DNA from: a bacterium
Lineage (GTDB): Bacteria; Electryoneota; Electryoneia; Electryoneales; Electryoneaceae
Length of the DNA: 55,842 nt
Direction of reading: 5' to 3'
NCBI GenBank assembly: GCA_019912845.1
Contig: JAIOHU010000160.1
Coordinates: 1 to 55,842 of the forward strand
Part shown: one piece after another, positions 17,882 to 26,078 of the stretch
Layout: the number at the start of each line of letters is the position of its first letter
Position numbering within the stretch: position 1 is the stretch's first letter
Translations under genes and position numbers: made by a program
Notes under the pieces: generated by a model
The model's input: the letters and a program-made list of their open reading frames with translations, nothing else
The model's database searches: none
Told to the model about the DNA's origin: nothing

Positions 17882-18307
17882 TCAGAGATTATCAAGTTCG
17901 TCAAATAGCTCGTCGGCTTGTAAAGGTTTGGAAAGTCTACCTTGCTCAATGTCTTTTGTTGCTTTTCTTTCACCTTTTTGCCAATCTTCAGTATACCACC
18001 ACGCTTCTTCGGCATCTATTAAACCGACTTTTATAGCAACCCTGATTTCGCTTTCAGTCAGACCAGAAGAATTAGTGATGTCCTCCTGAATATGCTCAAT
18101 CTTTTGTCTGGCTGATATAAGAACCTTCTGCTCAGGTTCGGTCAATCGCATAACCGCTGCTTTAGAAACGGTCTGCTGGGGGATCATAATAATTTTACCG
18201 TTTTTATATACAACCTCAAAAAGGTCACCTTCCTTGCAGTCAAGCTGTCGCCTGATTTCAGCAGGGATTGTTATCTGGAACCTCTCTCGTATCTTTGCAG
18301 TTGCCAT
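17882..18307 (-). CDS. AbrB/SpoVT-domain antitoxin
   Basis: Antitoxin and DNA-binding regulator (141 aa). The N-terminal swapped-hairpin AbrB domain is clear: AKIRERFQITIPAEIRRQL, CKEGDLFEVVYKNGKIIMIP. A helical C-terminal region (about 55-141) follows, with the conserved acidic EEAWWYTEDWQKGERKA segment that would wrap the toxin. The frame is open further upstream (to 18346), but I chose the ATG at 18307 because AGGAG lies six bases before it. It precedes the RelE-type toxin by eight bases. Regulation by AbrB-domain binding to its own promoter is expected from other toxin-antitoxin pairs. Confidence 0.85.
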   Translation of the reverse strand: MATAKIRERFQITIPAEIRRQLDCKEGDLFEVVYKNGKIIMIPQQTVSKAAVMRLTEPEQKVLISARQKIEHIQEDITNSSGLTESEIRVAIKVGLIDAEEAWWYTEDWQKGERKATKDIEQGRLSKPLQADELFDELDNL

Positions 18308-18410
18308 CTCCATCTCCTGATAGTTATACGAATTTCTGAAATTCATACTTTCAAATTAATTCAAAATGTAATTATAGTCAAGGGAGGATTTGAATAAGCT
18401 GGGTGGTATG

Positions 18411-18602
18411 CCGACGTGTAAACTGCTGCTAAGAGGAGCAATTAGACTTTGGATAGATCCAAGCCAAAAAAAATGCCACACTTGAGAGTGGTGCTCCCTG
18501 ATGGATGTCATTCAGCCGTGGAAGATTGCGAGGAGAATCAGTTGGTAACGTTTCTATTGTCTCCAGAGGCGAGGATTTGGTCAAATAAATAATCATTCCT
18601 CC
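18411..18602 (+). repeat. ~190-bp dispersed repeat, copy A (one side of the TIR/RyR island)
   Basis: Aligned by eye with 25823-26010 in the same orientation at roughly 75-80% identity, with one 2-base gap. The best-conserved blocks are ATGCCACAC..GAGAGT.GTGCTCCCT and GGATGTCATTCAG, a segment ATTGTCTCC, and GGATTTGGTCAAATAAATAA. The core also matches the shorter copies at 4712 and 10331. The last bases overlap the 3' end of the RyR-domain gene, which stops at 18593. Confidence 0.8.
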
Positions 18603-20767
18603 ACTTCAAGGGAGAATAGCAATAATTCCTTTGTTCCCCTCAGTAAGCGAGGAATGCAACTGATGATTAGATAATCCTTTGTCTTTTCATCCTTGTCCAA
18701 CTTATTAAAAGGAACCAAATCCACGTGTCGCCGGAGTAAATTTTTCGAGATTGTTTTAAATTCTTTTACAGAATGCCAGCGATCTATTTCTTTCTGTGAC
18801 TCTATCGGCAACCAACCGCCTAACAAACGTTCAGCACACCAACGACGGTGTTCAATTTCAGCTAGTTCGACTAATTCATCTGACTGCTCTATAATTTGTC
18901 CTTGATCAGTTTTTTTGAATGAGAATAACTTTTCCAAGCTTTCAAAGATATCCTCATGATTCGTTTCGTCAGAGAACTCACCGTTTCTGGAAAGTTTTCC
19001 ATCTGTATCCAGTGTGTATCCGAACAATGCAAGTTTCACAGGGATGTGATCAACCACTTGTCGATTGGATTCACGCTCCCATTCCTGGCATTCATCCCAT
19101 TTAATTTTAACAAAACAGTTGAGGGCAGATTCTCTGTCGGATTTATTCCTTGTTTCTTCCAGTAGTGTTCGAAGGGTTCTTTTAGCTTTATTGTCGCCAA
19201 AATAGGTGTTAAAGAATACATTTATGGTTTGAGCTTTAGTCTCAGTATATGAGTTCGTGATAAATTCTGGATAAAAATATTCTCTATATGATCCAAATGC
19301 CTTTGGTGAAGTATTTTTAGTATTACCCGATATTTCTTGTTCTGGATAATTATAGTACACGTGTGAAGTTACCTTGGTAGCTACCTTTTTACTTTTGATA
19401 ACCTCATCAATACTAAGTGGATCTGAATTTACCTCCCTTTGCAACCAATCTAGCTTTGGCTGAATCAGCTCAGATAAAACCTGGGATTTAACACCATCAT
19501 CCAGGCAATAGAATATATGTGACTGCCAACCCGGCTTTATGTTTTCGTATACAACAAAATCATCATCAAGCAACTCACTGTTTGAAGCCGGTAAATCCAC
19601 AAACTTCAGGTTTGGAAAAAGCTTGTTTGTGACCAGCTGTAATTCTGCAGTCAATTCATTTGAAGGTTTAAGGCATGGGAACTCAGAAAGAAATTCCGTT
19701 TGCACTTCCTCAGCACTCCCCATTCCCTCTGTATGATTGGAATTGTGACATAGAACTACTATTTCACGTTGTTGTTCATTTCGGAGATGGAGTGAGCGCA
19801 ATAGATGTAACAAAATCTCTCGCCCAATCCTTGAAAATCCAAATATAAAGAAGGCTGAATGAGGCATGGAACTTTCTGTGAGTTCTTTCCATATATCACT
19901 TTTAAATTTCTCCCTAACAATCAATTCTTCAGTAGTAAAACAATAGACAAAGATTCGACTGTTCCATTTACGGTTTTCAAGAAACATTCGGGAACGATAA
20001 CCGCTGATATCAACATAACAGTGAAGATTTTCTTTTGCTGTGCATTTTCGGCAGTACGTTCTCTTAAAATCAATGGATTCATTCAGGCAGGGGGCAGACT
20101 CACGATGCTGATGGATTTGATCTATTTGGCTGACAGTTCTACAGTTAAGCTCATCACTGCCAGTGATGATGTATATCTGATGTGCACGTGTCGCTCCCGC
20201 TTTATTTAATAACGATTTATCAGTAGAATTTCCGATAAATACTACCGCACCACGTTCGCGTGACTCAGACACAACAGGATTGTCAGCATCTTTTTCAATT
20301 ACGACAACTCTTTTTCCTTGCTGTAACAGTTTCAGGGAAATCTCCCGACCCTTCCAACCAAGACCACAGACCAGCACATAATCAAGGCGCCAAAGGTATT
20401 TAATAGAAGGTGCCCAGAACCAAACCCGAATCTGCCTGAATGGTTGAATCAGCCATTCAAATGCCAGGATTAAATAAGCAAAGAAGATAAATAATAATCC
20501 AGACACCCTTGCGAGGTTCCAGGCAAGCTGTTTATAAACCCACCGACTCTGTTCGGAACCTGATGCTGTAATTACGTTATCGTAGCTGGTTTCACCAATC
20601 AATAACCCGGTCGAATTCCAGAATTCACCCACGTACCATCCAGATACAAGTGTAAGCACTGCTAAGAACGCTGGAATTATCCCTTTCAACATCACACCAG
20701 ATAGAAAAAAACGTCTTGGTTTTATTGTGGATGCTACGTGAGTCTCGTTTTTCTGTTCGGAACTCAT
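18593..20767 (-). CDS. Membrane protein with two TrkA_N-like Rossmann domains and a C-terminal RyR domain
   Basis: A 724-aa protein with two transmembrane helices (about 27-47 and 86-106) and a soluble remainder. A Rossmann domain begins at about 129 with VLVCGLGWKGREISLKLL and the acidic VVVIEKD end of strand 2, as in TrkA_N/RCK domains that bind NAD(H). A second Rossmann-like segment begins at about 304 with FFIFGFSRIGREILLHLL. At 632-705, LAEIEHRRWCAERLLGGW followed by HVDLVPFNKLDKDEKTKD matches the RyR (ryanodine receptor repeat) domain, predicted in prokaryotes to sense nucleotide-type ligands. The loop between the TM helices has no K+ selectivity filter. The neighbours are TIR proteins, so it may be a membrane effector or a sensor of a TIR product; that role is inferred. 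Confidence 0.8.
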   Translation of the reverse strand: MSSEQKNETHVASTIKPRRFFLSGVMLKGIIPAFLAVLTLVSGWYVGEFWNSTGLLIGETSYDNVITASGSEQSRWVYKQLAWNLARVSGLLFIFFAYLILAFEWLIQPFRQIRVWFWAPSIKYLWRLDYVLVCGLGWKGREISLKLLQQGKRVVVIEKDADNPVVSESRERGAVVFIGNSTDKSLLNKAGATRAHQIYIITGSDELNCRTVSQIDQIHQHRESAPCLNESIDFKRTYCRKCTAKENLHCYVDISGYRSRMFLENRKWNSRIFVYCFTTEELIVREKFKSDIWKELTESSMPHSAFFIFGFSRIGREILLHLLRSLHLRNEQQREIVVLCHNSNHTEGMGSAEEVQTEFLSEFPCLKPSNELTAELQLVTNKLFPNLKFVDLPASNSELLDDDFVVYENIKPGWQSHIFYCLDDGVKSQVLSELIQPKLDWLQREVNSDPLSIDEVIKSKKVATKVTSHVYYNYPEQEISGNTKNTSPKAFGSYREYFYPEFITNSYTETKAQTINVFFNTYFGDNKAKRTLRTLLEETRNKSDRESALNCFVKIKWDECQEWERESNRQVVDHIPVKLALFGYTLDTDGKLSRNGEFSDETNHEDIFESLEKLFSFKKTDQGQIIEQSDELVELAEIEHRRWCAERLLGGWLPIESQKEIDRWHSVKEFKTISKNLLRRHVDLVPFNKLDKDEKTKDYLIISCIPRLLRGTKELLLFSLEVEE

Positions 20768-21000
20768 ATTGTTTCCCCTAAAAATCTAAAATCAGAACAA
20801 ATTTTAGTTGATAATCCAGCATACATATAGAAGGGTTTAAACCGAAATCTCAAAAATCAAAAATAATGCGATCCTGAACTTACTCTACAATGATTTCCAC
20901 TTTTTCATTTTTTAGATGCAGTTAATAATAATGAACAAATGTGGCGTATTTCTGCTATATTCTCCTATTCAAGTCCCAATTGCGACTATTACTAAAAAAA
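20768..21000. other. AT-rich gap with no recognised feature
   Basis: No gene, repeat or terminator was recognised. It probably contains the promoter of the RyR-domain gene. Confidence 0.4.
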
Positions 21001-23388
21001 TCATTTTACATCCACTTGATTTCCATTTGCATCATAATAGGATTTATTTAGTAGATTGCCATAATCATCATATTCTGCCTCCCATTCAGCATAACTAAGT
21101 ATCTTATGAAGTGTGGGAGTACCTCGCAAATCAAGATAAGTTAGTTTTATTAGATGCCCGTATTCATCATATTCTTTTTTACGCTCAGCAATCCCGACAC
21201 TTTCTCTAAGGGTCGGTTCACCATTTAATCCTAGGAAAACGCTTCTTATCTCATTGCCTTTTTCATCATACTCAATCTCTTCGCCTGAGTAATCATCACC
21301 ATCAAGATTCATCGGATTACCATCTCTACCCAAATACATGTATTTTATTATATTCCCACTACCATCATACTCAAACATCTTTCCTGCACATTGATCCCAA
21401 TAATCGATCACAGGTTGGCCGTCAATCCCAGTATATAAGTATCTTGTTATATTTCCAATCTCATCGTACTTCGCCTTCCATCCCCCTTTTTCAACTGGTT
21501 CACCCCTCAAACCGAAATAATATATGTTTGTCATATTGTTATTATCGTCGTAAGATGCTCTCCACCCTGCAAATTCATCATATACCATAACTGGTTCGCC
21601 ATCTATTCCGATATGTGTTTGTTCATATCTATTGCCTTTAGTGTCATATATTGCTTTCCAGCCAGCATAGTTACCAAAATTATTTAACACAGGATTTCCA
21701 TCTATTCCCAAATATTTTAAAGTGATCTGGTTCCCTTTTTTGTCAAATTCTGAAAGCCATCCAGCATAGCCTTTGCTTCGGTGTACAATGGGGGTGCCGT
21801 ATACACCCAAATAGGTATATCCTATTTGATTACCAAAGTTATCGTACTTTGCTTCCCAACCAGCATATCCTTGATGAAGAAACTCTACGGGATTCTCTTC
21901 GATATCAAAGTACATCATCTTTGTTCGGTTACCTTTTTCATCATATTCAGCCTTCCATGTAACCCATCCTTCAGAATTTGGTTTTGGTATACCATTGGAA
22001 TTAAATGTAGTTGAACTTACTTGATTGCCTTGCTCATCATATTTTCGTTTTGTCTTCACTGTTATTGCTTTATCTAACAAGGGGTTTTCATCCGGATATA
22101 TATCTTCTGTTTCAATTAAATTTCCCACTGAGTCGTACACATATGTAACACCAATAATACCTATTTTCTTTGAATTTGGTTTTCCTTGAGAATCAAGATA
22201 TCGAACTTCTATTACCCGCCCTATCGTGTCATGCTTGACTATTCGACCAAACACACCATTTGCATCAGAGGCTGGTGTGTTTCGATTATCACGCATGTAT
22301 AACTCACGAAGGATAAATCCATGATTATCATATTGGTATTTGCATCTACTAATCTCGCTTTTTTGGTACTCAGGAAGCCATGGTATCGAATCCGTTTCAA
22401 TAAGATTGAATGAATCTAATGATTTTAATGTTGTTGATTTGAGGAGGGGTCTAGCTTGTTTCATTTCGCCTGGATGTAGGTAATCGACTATTTTTACACC
22501 CTTATCTAAACCTTGAATTAAAACTTCTTCTCCATGCTGGTTTAGAAATACCCGTTGAATTAAAATACCCTCAAAATTGTATTTTAAATCCATTATGATA
22601 GGGCGATAATTGTATTCAAGAAGGCTGTGAGGAAATGGTTTTCCTACACTATTTGCATGGATTACCTTTTGAAGTCTATGATACTGATGTATGAACTGAT
22701 AGTGACTTTCGCGTCGTTTGATTTGAGCTTTTGTCAGCGGAAATATCCCTTCAGGAACCTGCCAACGTTCTATATAATCAGCATAATAAGAGGTTTTTGG
22801 TATATAATAGTCCCAAGCAAGAAACACTCCGAGCAGCAAAAGCAAGCTCAGAACAGCAAATTTAACTTTTTCGATTCGTTGCCTACGCTTGTGTCGTAAC
22901 CATAGCTGATCAACTTTGAGATTTAATATAGTTGCGATGACTTTCACAAGTGCGTAACTAGCTGAGATTTCACTGATTGAAGATCCGAGCAGGGTGCCGG
23001 TTAGTGACGGAGGATAGCAACTTTCTAAGGGATCATTAGAATCCGGTCTCCCTTCAACGATGAAGGGAATAATTCTATCACTTCGACCAAGTTTTTGGAA
23101 ATGCTGGACTTCCTTATCTACCCAATCAGATTTAGCACTGTTGGGAGAACAGATAACAATAAGATACCGGGATTTTTCTAATTCCTTATGCACTGATTCT
23201 TCGAGAATTCCAGTACCAAGATCAGTAAAGTCTCGAAAAACAGGGCGAACACGCTTTGTACCAGTTTGCTTAGCAACCTTGCTCGGTAACCGGTATGATT
23301 CTAGTTTTTTATGTAACCACTTTGCCCATTTCTCGTCATTGTGAGAATAACTTATAAACGCAAAATAATCATATCCTTCTGCTGACAT
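21001..23388 (-). CDS. TIR domain - transmembrane helix - YD-repeat protein
   Basis: A 795-aa protein. An N-terminal TIR domain (about 6-140) has YFAFISYSHNDEKWAKWL, PVFRDFTDLGTG and YLIVICSPNSAKSDWVDKEV, in which Glu93 fills the place of the catalytic Glu of NAD-cleaving TIR domains. A single TM helix (about 176-194) follows. After a ~130-aa linker come about 14 repeats of 35-42 residues with the pattern W.A.YD..GN....Y....G.P (examples: AEYDEKGN, AKYDNFGN, AIYDTKGN, YLGIDGNPV), related in style to Rhs/YD repeats. The C-terminus is just the last repeat, with no toxin domain. I chose the ATG at 23388 rather than the GTG at 23391 because of GGAGG spacing. The repeats may face outward as a receptor and signal to the TIR. 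Confidence 0.82.
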   Translation of the reverse strand: MSAEGYDYFAFISYSHNDEKWAKWLHKKLESYRLPSKVAKQTGTKRVRPVFRDFTDLGTGILEESVHKELEKSRYLIVICSPNSAKSDWVDKEVQHFQKLGRSDRIIPFIVEGRPDSNDPLESCYPPSLTGTLLGSSISEISASYALVKVIATILNLKVDQLWLRHKRRQRIEKVKFAVLSLLLLLGVFLAWDYYIPKTSYYADYIERWQVPEGIFPLTKAQIKRRESHYQFIHQYHRLQKVIHANSVGKPFPHSLLEYNYRPIIMDLKYNFEGILIQRVFLNQHGEEVLIQGLDKGVKIVDYLHPGEMKQARPLLKSTTLKSLDSFNLIETDSIPWLPEYQKSEISRCKYQYDNHGFILRELYMRDNRNTPASDANGVFGRIVKHDTIGRVIEVRYLDSQGKPNSKKIGIIGVTYVYDSVGNLIETEDIYPDENPLLDKAITVKTKRKYDEQGNQVSSTTFNSNGIPKPNSEGWVTWKAEYDEKGNRTKMMYFDIEENPVEFLHQGYAGWEAKYDNFGNQIGYTYLGVYGTPIVHRSKGYAGWLSEFDKKGNQITLKYLGIDGNPVLNNFGNYAGWKAIYDTKGNRYEQTHIGIDGEPVMVYDEFAGWRASYDDNNNMTNIYYFGLRGEPVEKGGWKAKYDEIGNITRYLYTGIDGQPVIDYWDQCAGKMFEYDGSGNIIKYMYLGRDGNPMNLDGDDYSGEEIEYDEKGNEIRSVFLGLNGEPTLRESVGIAERKKEYDEYGHLIKLTYLDLRGTPTLHKILSYAEWEAEYDDYGNLLNKSYYDANGNQVDVK

Positions 23389-23556
23389 CACTAATCCTCC
23401 AGTTCTGCCTCATCAAAATCCCAACAGATATTATCAGTAAATTACAGTAACTTCCATTGCTATCGCAGCTTATTTAAAGAATAGATTGAAATGATATGAA
23501 TCCATAACGAAAATCAATTAGGAAAAGATGTGTGAAACGGCAAATATTATCTTCTC

Positions 23557-23907
23557 TTACTCCGACCACTTACTTGTATCACGGTTTTGAATGGATTGCT
23601 CCAAAACAAAATCTTCGCATTCTGCTTTACCGCATGTAGGAGAAGGAATTGAGTGGCAATCGATATAGCCAATTTTCTTGCAAACTGGACATGCAGTAAC
23701 GAGGGCATCAATTATTCCGAGTTTAGAAAGAAGCTCACAGATTTTTCTGCGTATTAACCCACCGATCGGGAGACGATTAAGTGTTTTCACCATGCGTGAT
23801 TCAAGCGAGATGGAGTACGGCAGCCAAATATTATTCATTATCATTTTCAGGAAAACTTTCTGTGAGTAGTCAGAACCCTTTTCGTTATCATCTAGTATAA
23901 ATCCCAT
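23557..23907 (-). CDS. Small protein with C-terminal zinc-ribbon-like Cys motif
   Basis: A 116-aa protein I do not recognise. Residues 73-98 contain CPVCKKIGYIDCHS and SPTCGKAEC: two CxxC/CxxxxC-like knuckles that could bind zinc. The N-terminal 70 residues are helical and basic, with no signal peptide. It starts 27 bases after the Ank-TIR gene on the same strand and is followed 165 bases later by the TIR-TM gene, so it belongs to the island. Its operon position and composition suggest a nucleic-acid- or protein-binding accessory factor; this is only an inference. Confidence 0.6.
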   Translation of the reverse strand: MGFILDDNEKGSDYSQKVFLKMIMNNIWLPYSISLESRMVKTLNRLPIGGLIRRKICELLSKLGIIDALVTACPVCKKIGYIDCHSIPSPTCGKAECEDFVLEQSIQNRDTSKWSE

Positions 23908-23934
23908 ACACCCATTATTATGGAAGAGGTATGG

Positions 23935-25431
23935 TCAGTTCTTAACATCATTCGTATCAATGGGAAATTGCAACGAAGTGGCGATCCGATCAAACATATA
24001 CCCAACTTTGCAAACCTGCTGAAAGGTGGCTCTGGGCATCCCAAACTGAAGACAAACTTCGATGTCCTCTCCCAAATCGAGACTTTTGTTCAGAATCTCA
24101 TTAGATATCTCCAGCTTTCCGGCAAGGGGGTTGGGAAAAACCAGAGAGTATTGACGCCACCAAATTCCATTTTCCTCATCATACAGGGTAAAAAATGGGT
24201 GACCACATCCTAGAACTTCGATGAAATGATAGCCAATTACCTTCAAGTCCATTCCATATCCACGTTTTGCATAAACATCAATCATCTCACAGATTCCAAT
24301 AATAAATCGGGGTCTATCCTTTACGTCTTTTATCCAATTTCTGTAAACTCCGCTCTGTAAACCGACATCAACCGTTGCACGAACCCTCATACCATTGATC
24401 TCCCGAACGAATGCTCCTCCACGCACATCCATCGCGCTGTTTCCTTCAACTTCACGGTCACCATCTTTTGTCCATCCAGCAAAATCGAGCGAATATGATA
24501 CCGAATCGACCCATTTCATCACGACAGGATCAGGTTCCGTTCGATCGAGTTTCAGATCGGTCTCAGGACAATTTAGTGCACCGTTTATCTGATCCCAAAG
24601 AGCTTCCAACTCATCGACGGGGGAGTCGGGAAAACGGTTGTCAATTGCCAGCGGTTGCACCCGATGAAGTGAAGGCAATCTCTCAAAAATCTTTGGATCA
24701 AGTGGGCATGATACATTGACTATCCGTTCTGCCGGGATTTCATTCAGAATTTGTTCTGCTTCGCTGATGCAGTATGGTGAACTCGAATAGTCGGAATTTG
24801 TGAAACAGATAGCCCAACCACAACTCTTGATTGCTTCTTCCATCAGTTTGTCAAACGCTGCTGGATCGGCATTTATAGCCTGTTTCTCAGATGTCGCCAA
24901 ATGATATTCATCGAACCAGACTCCTATTCCGCTAGCTAACAATTGTTCGACTATCAGTCTGACATACTGGACATCAAGCGTGCGATAGCTAATGAAAACA
25001 TCTGATCCATCCTTGTGTAAAATCTCAACAAGTGCATTTAGCCTATTCTCGCTAACATAAGAGGAGTGGAACAGTTTTTCCCATAGCACTGATCCCAGCC
25101 AACCTAATTCCTCAAAGAATCGGGTAAGATTGCGCCATGTGAAATCCAGAAGTTGTGCTCTGCCACCATGGAGGATAAGAAGTTTTGCAACAAACCGATC
25201 CTTTCGAACAAGTGCTTCAGTCACAGGGAGGAATCCCCATCGGTTACGGCGGTTGGGATCAGCATTATGCCGCAATAGGAGTGCTACAATCCTGAGCTTT
25301 CCTGCACGGATTGCATGAAACAGAGGAGGTTCATTCAGTACGGGCGCATTTACATCGATTCCCTCTTCGAGAATCAGTGTAACCTCTTCGATGTCGCCTT
25401 CTACAATGGCGTCAATAAATCTCGTGCTCAT
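23935..25431 (-). CDS. Ankyrin-repeat - TIR domain protein with an unrecognised C-terminal domain
   Basis: A 498-aa soluble protein. Residues 1-95 form ankyrin repeats (VEGDIEEVTLILEEGIDVNA, AGKLRIVALLLRHNADPN, VRKDRFVAKLLILHGG). A TIR domain follows at about 142-285: DVFISYRTLDVQYVRLIVEQL, GIGVWFDEYHL, and SSPYCISEAEQIL, where Glu224 aligns with the catalytic Glu of NADase TIRs (C-x-x-E pattern). Residues ~300-498 are a domain I cannot name, with RGGAFVREINGMRVRATVDV and FFTLYDEENGIWWRQYSLVF. No membrane segment. First gene of the minus-strand cluster that includes a zinc-ribbon protein, a second TIR protein and a Rossmann/RyR membrane protein. Likely NAD+ cleavage or TIR-based signalling triggered through the ankyrin or C-terminal region. 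Confidence 0.82.
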   Translation of the reverse strand: MSTRFIDAIVEGDIEEVTLILEEGIDVNAPVLNEPPLFHAIRAGKLRIVALLLRHNADPNRRNRWGFLPVTEALVRKDRFVAKLLILHGGRAQLLDFTWRNLTRFFEELGWLGSVLWEKLFHSSYVSENRLNALVEILHKDGSDVFISYRTLDVQYVRLIVEQLLASGIGVWFDEYHLATSEKQAINADPAAFDKLMEEAIKSCGWAICFTNSDYSSSPYCISEAEQILNEIPAERIVNVSCPLDPKIFERLPSLHRVQPLAIDNRFPDSPVDELEALWDQINGALNCPETDLKLDRTEPDPVVMKWVDSVSYSLDFAGWTKDGDREVEGNSAMDVRGGAFVREINGMRVRATVDVGLQSGVYRNWIKDVKDRPRFIIGICEMIDVYAKRGYGMDLKVIGYHFIEVLGCGHPFFTLYDEENGIWWRQYSLVFPNPLAGKLEISNEILNKSLDLGEDIEVCLQFGMPRATFQQVCKVGYMFDRIATSLQFPIDTNDVKN

Positions 25432-25822
25432 GATGAATCCATTCCCAAACTGACTTCACAAAGTGCATCACCTATTGCATAATTCCAAGCTAGTATATCG
25501 AGTTATAATCCTATCTGCCGCATCAAGATTAAAGATCAGCGACAGCGCGGCATGTAGCTCGCTTCATGCTACAATACAACGATTCAGCGAGTGAAAATCA
25601 TTTGGACTTATGGGGGAATTGAAAGTGAACGTGCTTGTCACCTTTTTGTAGAAGCGAACGAGATACCTCCCCAAACTGTCAACTGTACCTGTTCACACAA
25701 ATGAACACATTGATGAATTGATACCTGGATAGAATATACTACTCTTGATTTGACAAATACAAAGTGATAGCGAGAAATATTGCTATTTATTTGAGGACTG
25801 AGGATGATTGTAGCGGAATTAT

Positions 25823-26010
25823 ACCGATGTATAGATTGCTGCTGGAAGGAGCTTTAAGATTTTGGATAAAGCAAAGCCAAAAAATGCCACACCGGAGAGT
25901 CGTGCTCCCTGGCGGATGTCATTCAGTTTTTGAGATTACAAGGAGTGTCAGTGGTAAGGTTATTATTGTCTCCCGAGTCAAGGATTTGATCAAATAAATA
26001 AACCTTCCTT
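25823..26010 (+). repeat. ~190-bp dispersed repeat, copy B (other side of the TIR/RyR island)
   Basis: Direct repeat of 18411-18602. The copies bracket the four-gene island of about 7.2 kb. A 77-codon open frame here is contained in the repeat and is not a gene. Confidence 0.8.
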
Positions 26011-26038
26011 GTGATACTTACTTGCAAAACACCCAGAT

Positions 26039-26064
26039 ATTGTTGTAACATGAATGACAACAAT
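26039..26064 (+). promoter_or_regulatory. Inverted repeat just upstream of the beta-helix gene
   Basis: ATTGTTGT (26039-26046) and ACAACAAT (26057-26064) are perfect 8-bp arms 10 bases apart, ending 14 bases before the start codon and just before its CGGGGG ribosome site. It could be an operator or an RNA hairpin that limits translation. Position is the only support. Confidence 0.35.
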
Positions 26065-26078
26065 GTCCGGGGGTTTAT

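Larger units (their letters stand above)
25432..26078. other. Divergent intergenic region holding repeat copy B
   Basis: No convincing gene. Bases 25432-25820 show nothing beyond a short inverted repeat (TGTAGC/GCTACA near 25555-25575). Bases 25823-26010 are repeat copy B. The remainder contains the start region of the beta-helix gene, with a CGGGGG site before its ATG. Confidence 0.6.

Noticed and set aside
18593-20767. Potassium channel or Trk potassium uptake protein
   Set aside because: The Rossmann motifs fit, but no TVGYG-like selectivity filter is found between the two TM helices and a RyR domain follows.
21001-23388. Polymorphic Rhs toxin
   Set aside because: YD-type repeats are present, but there is no RHS core boundary motif and no C-terminal toxin domain; the only candidate effector is the N-terminal TIR.
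25764-25997. Open frame of 77 codons on the plus strand
   Set aside because: It lies inside repeat copy B, has no ribosome site, and the equivalent region of copy A has no matching frame.
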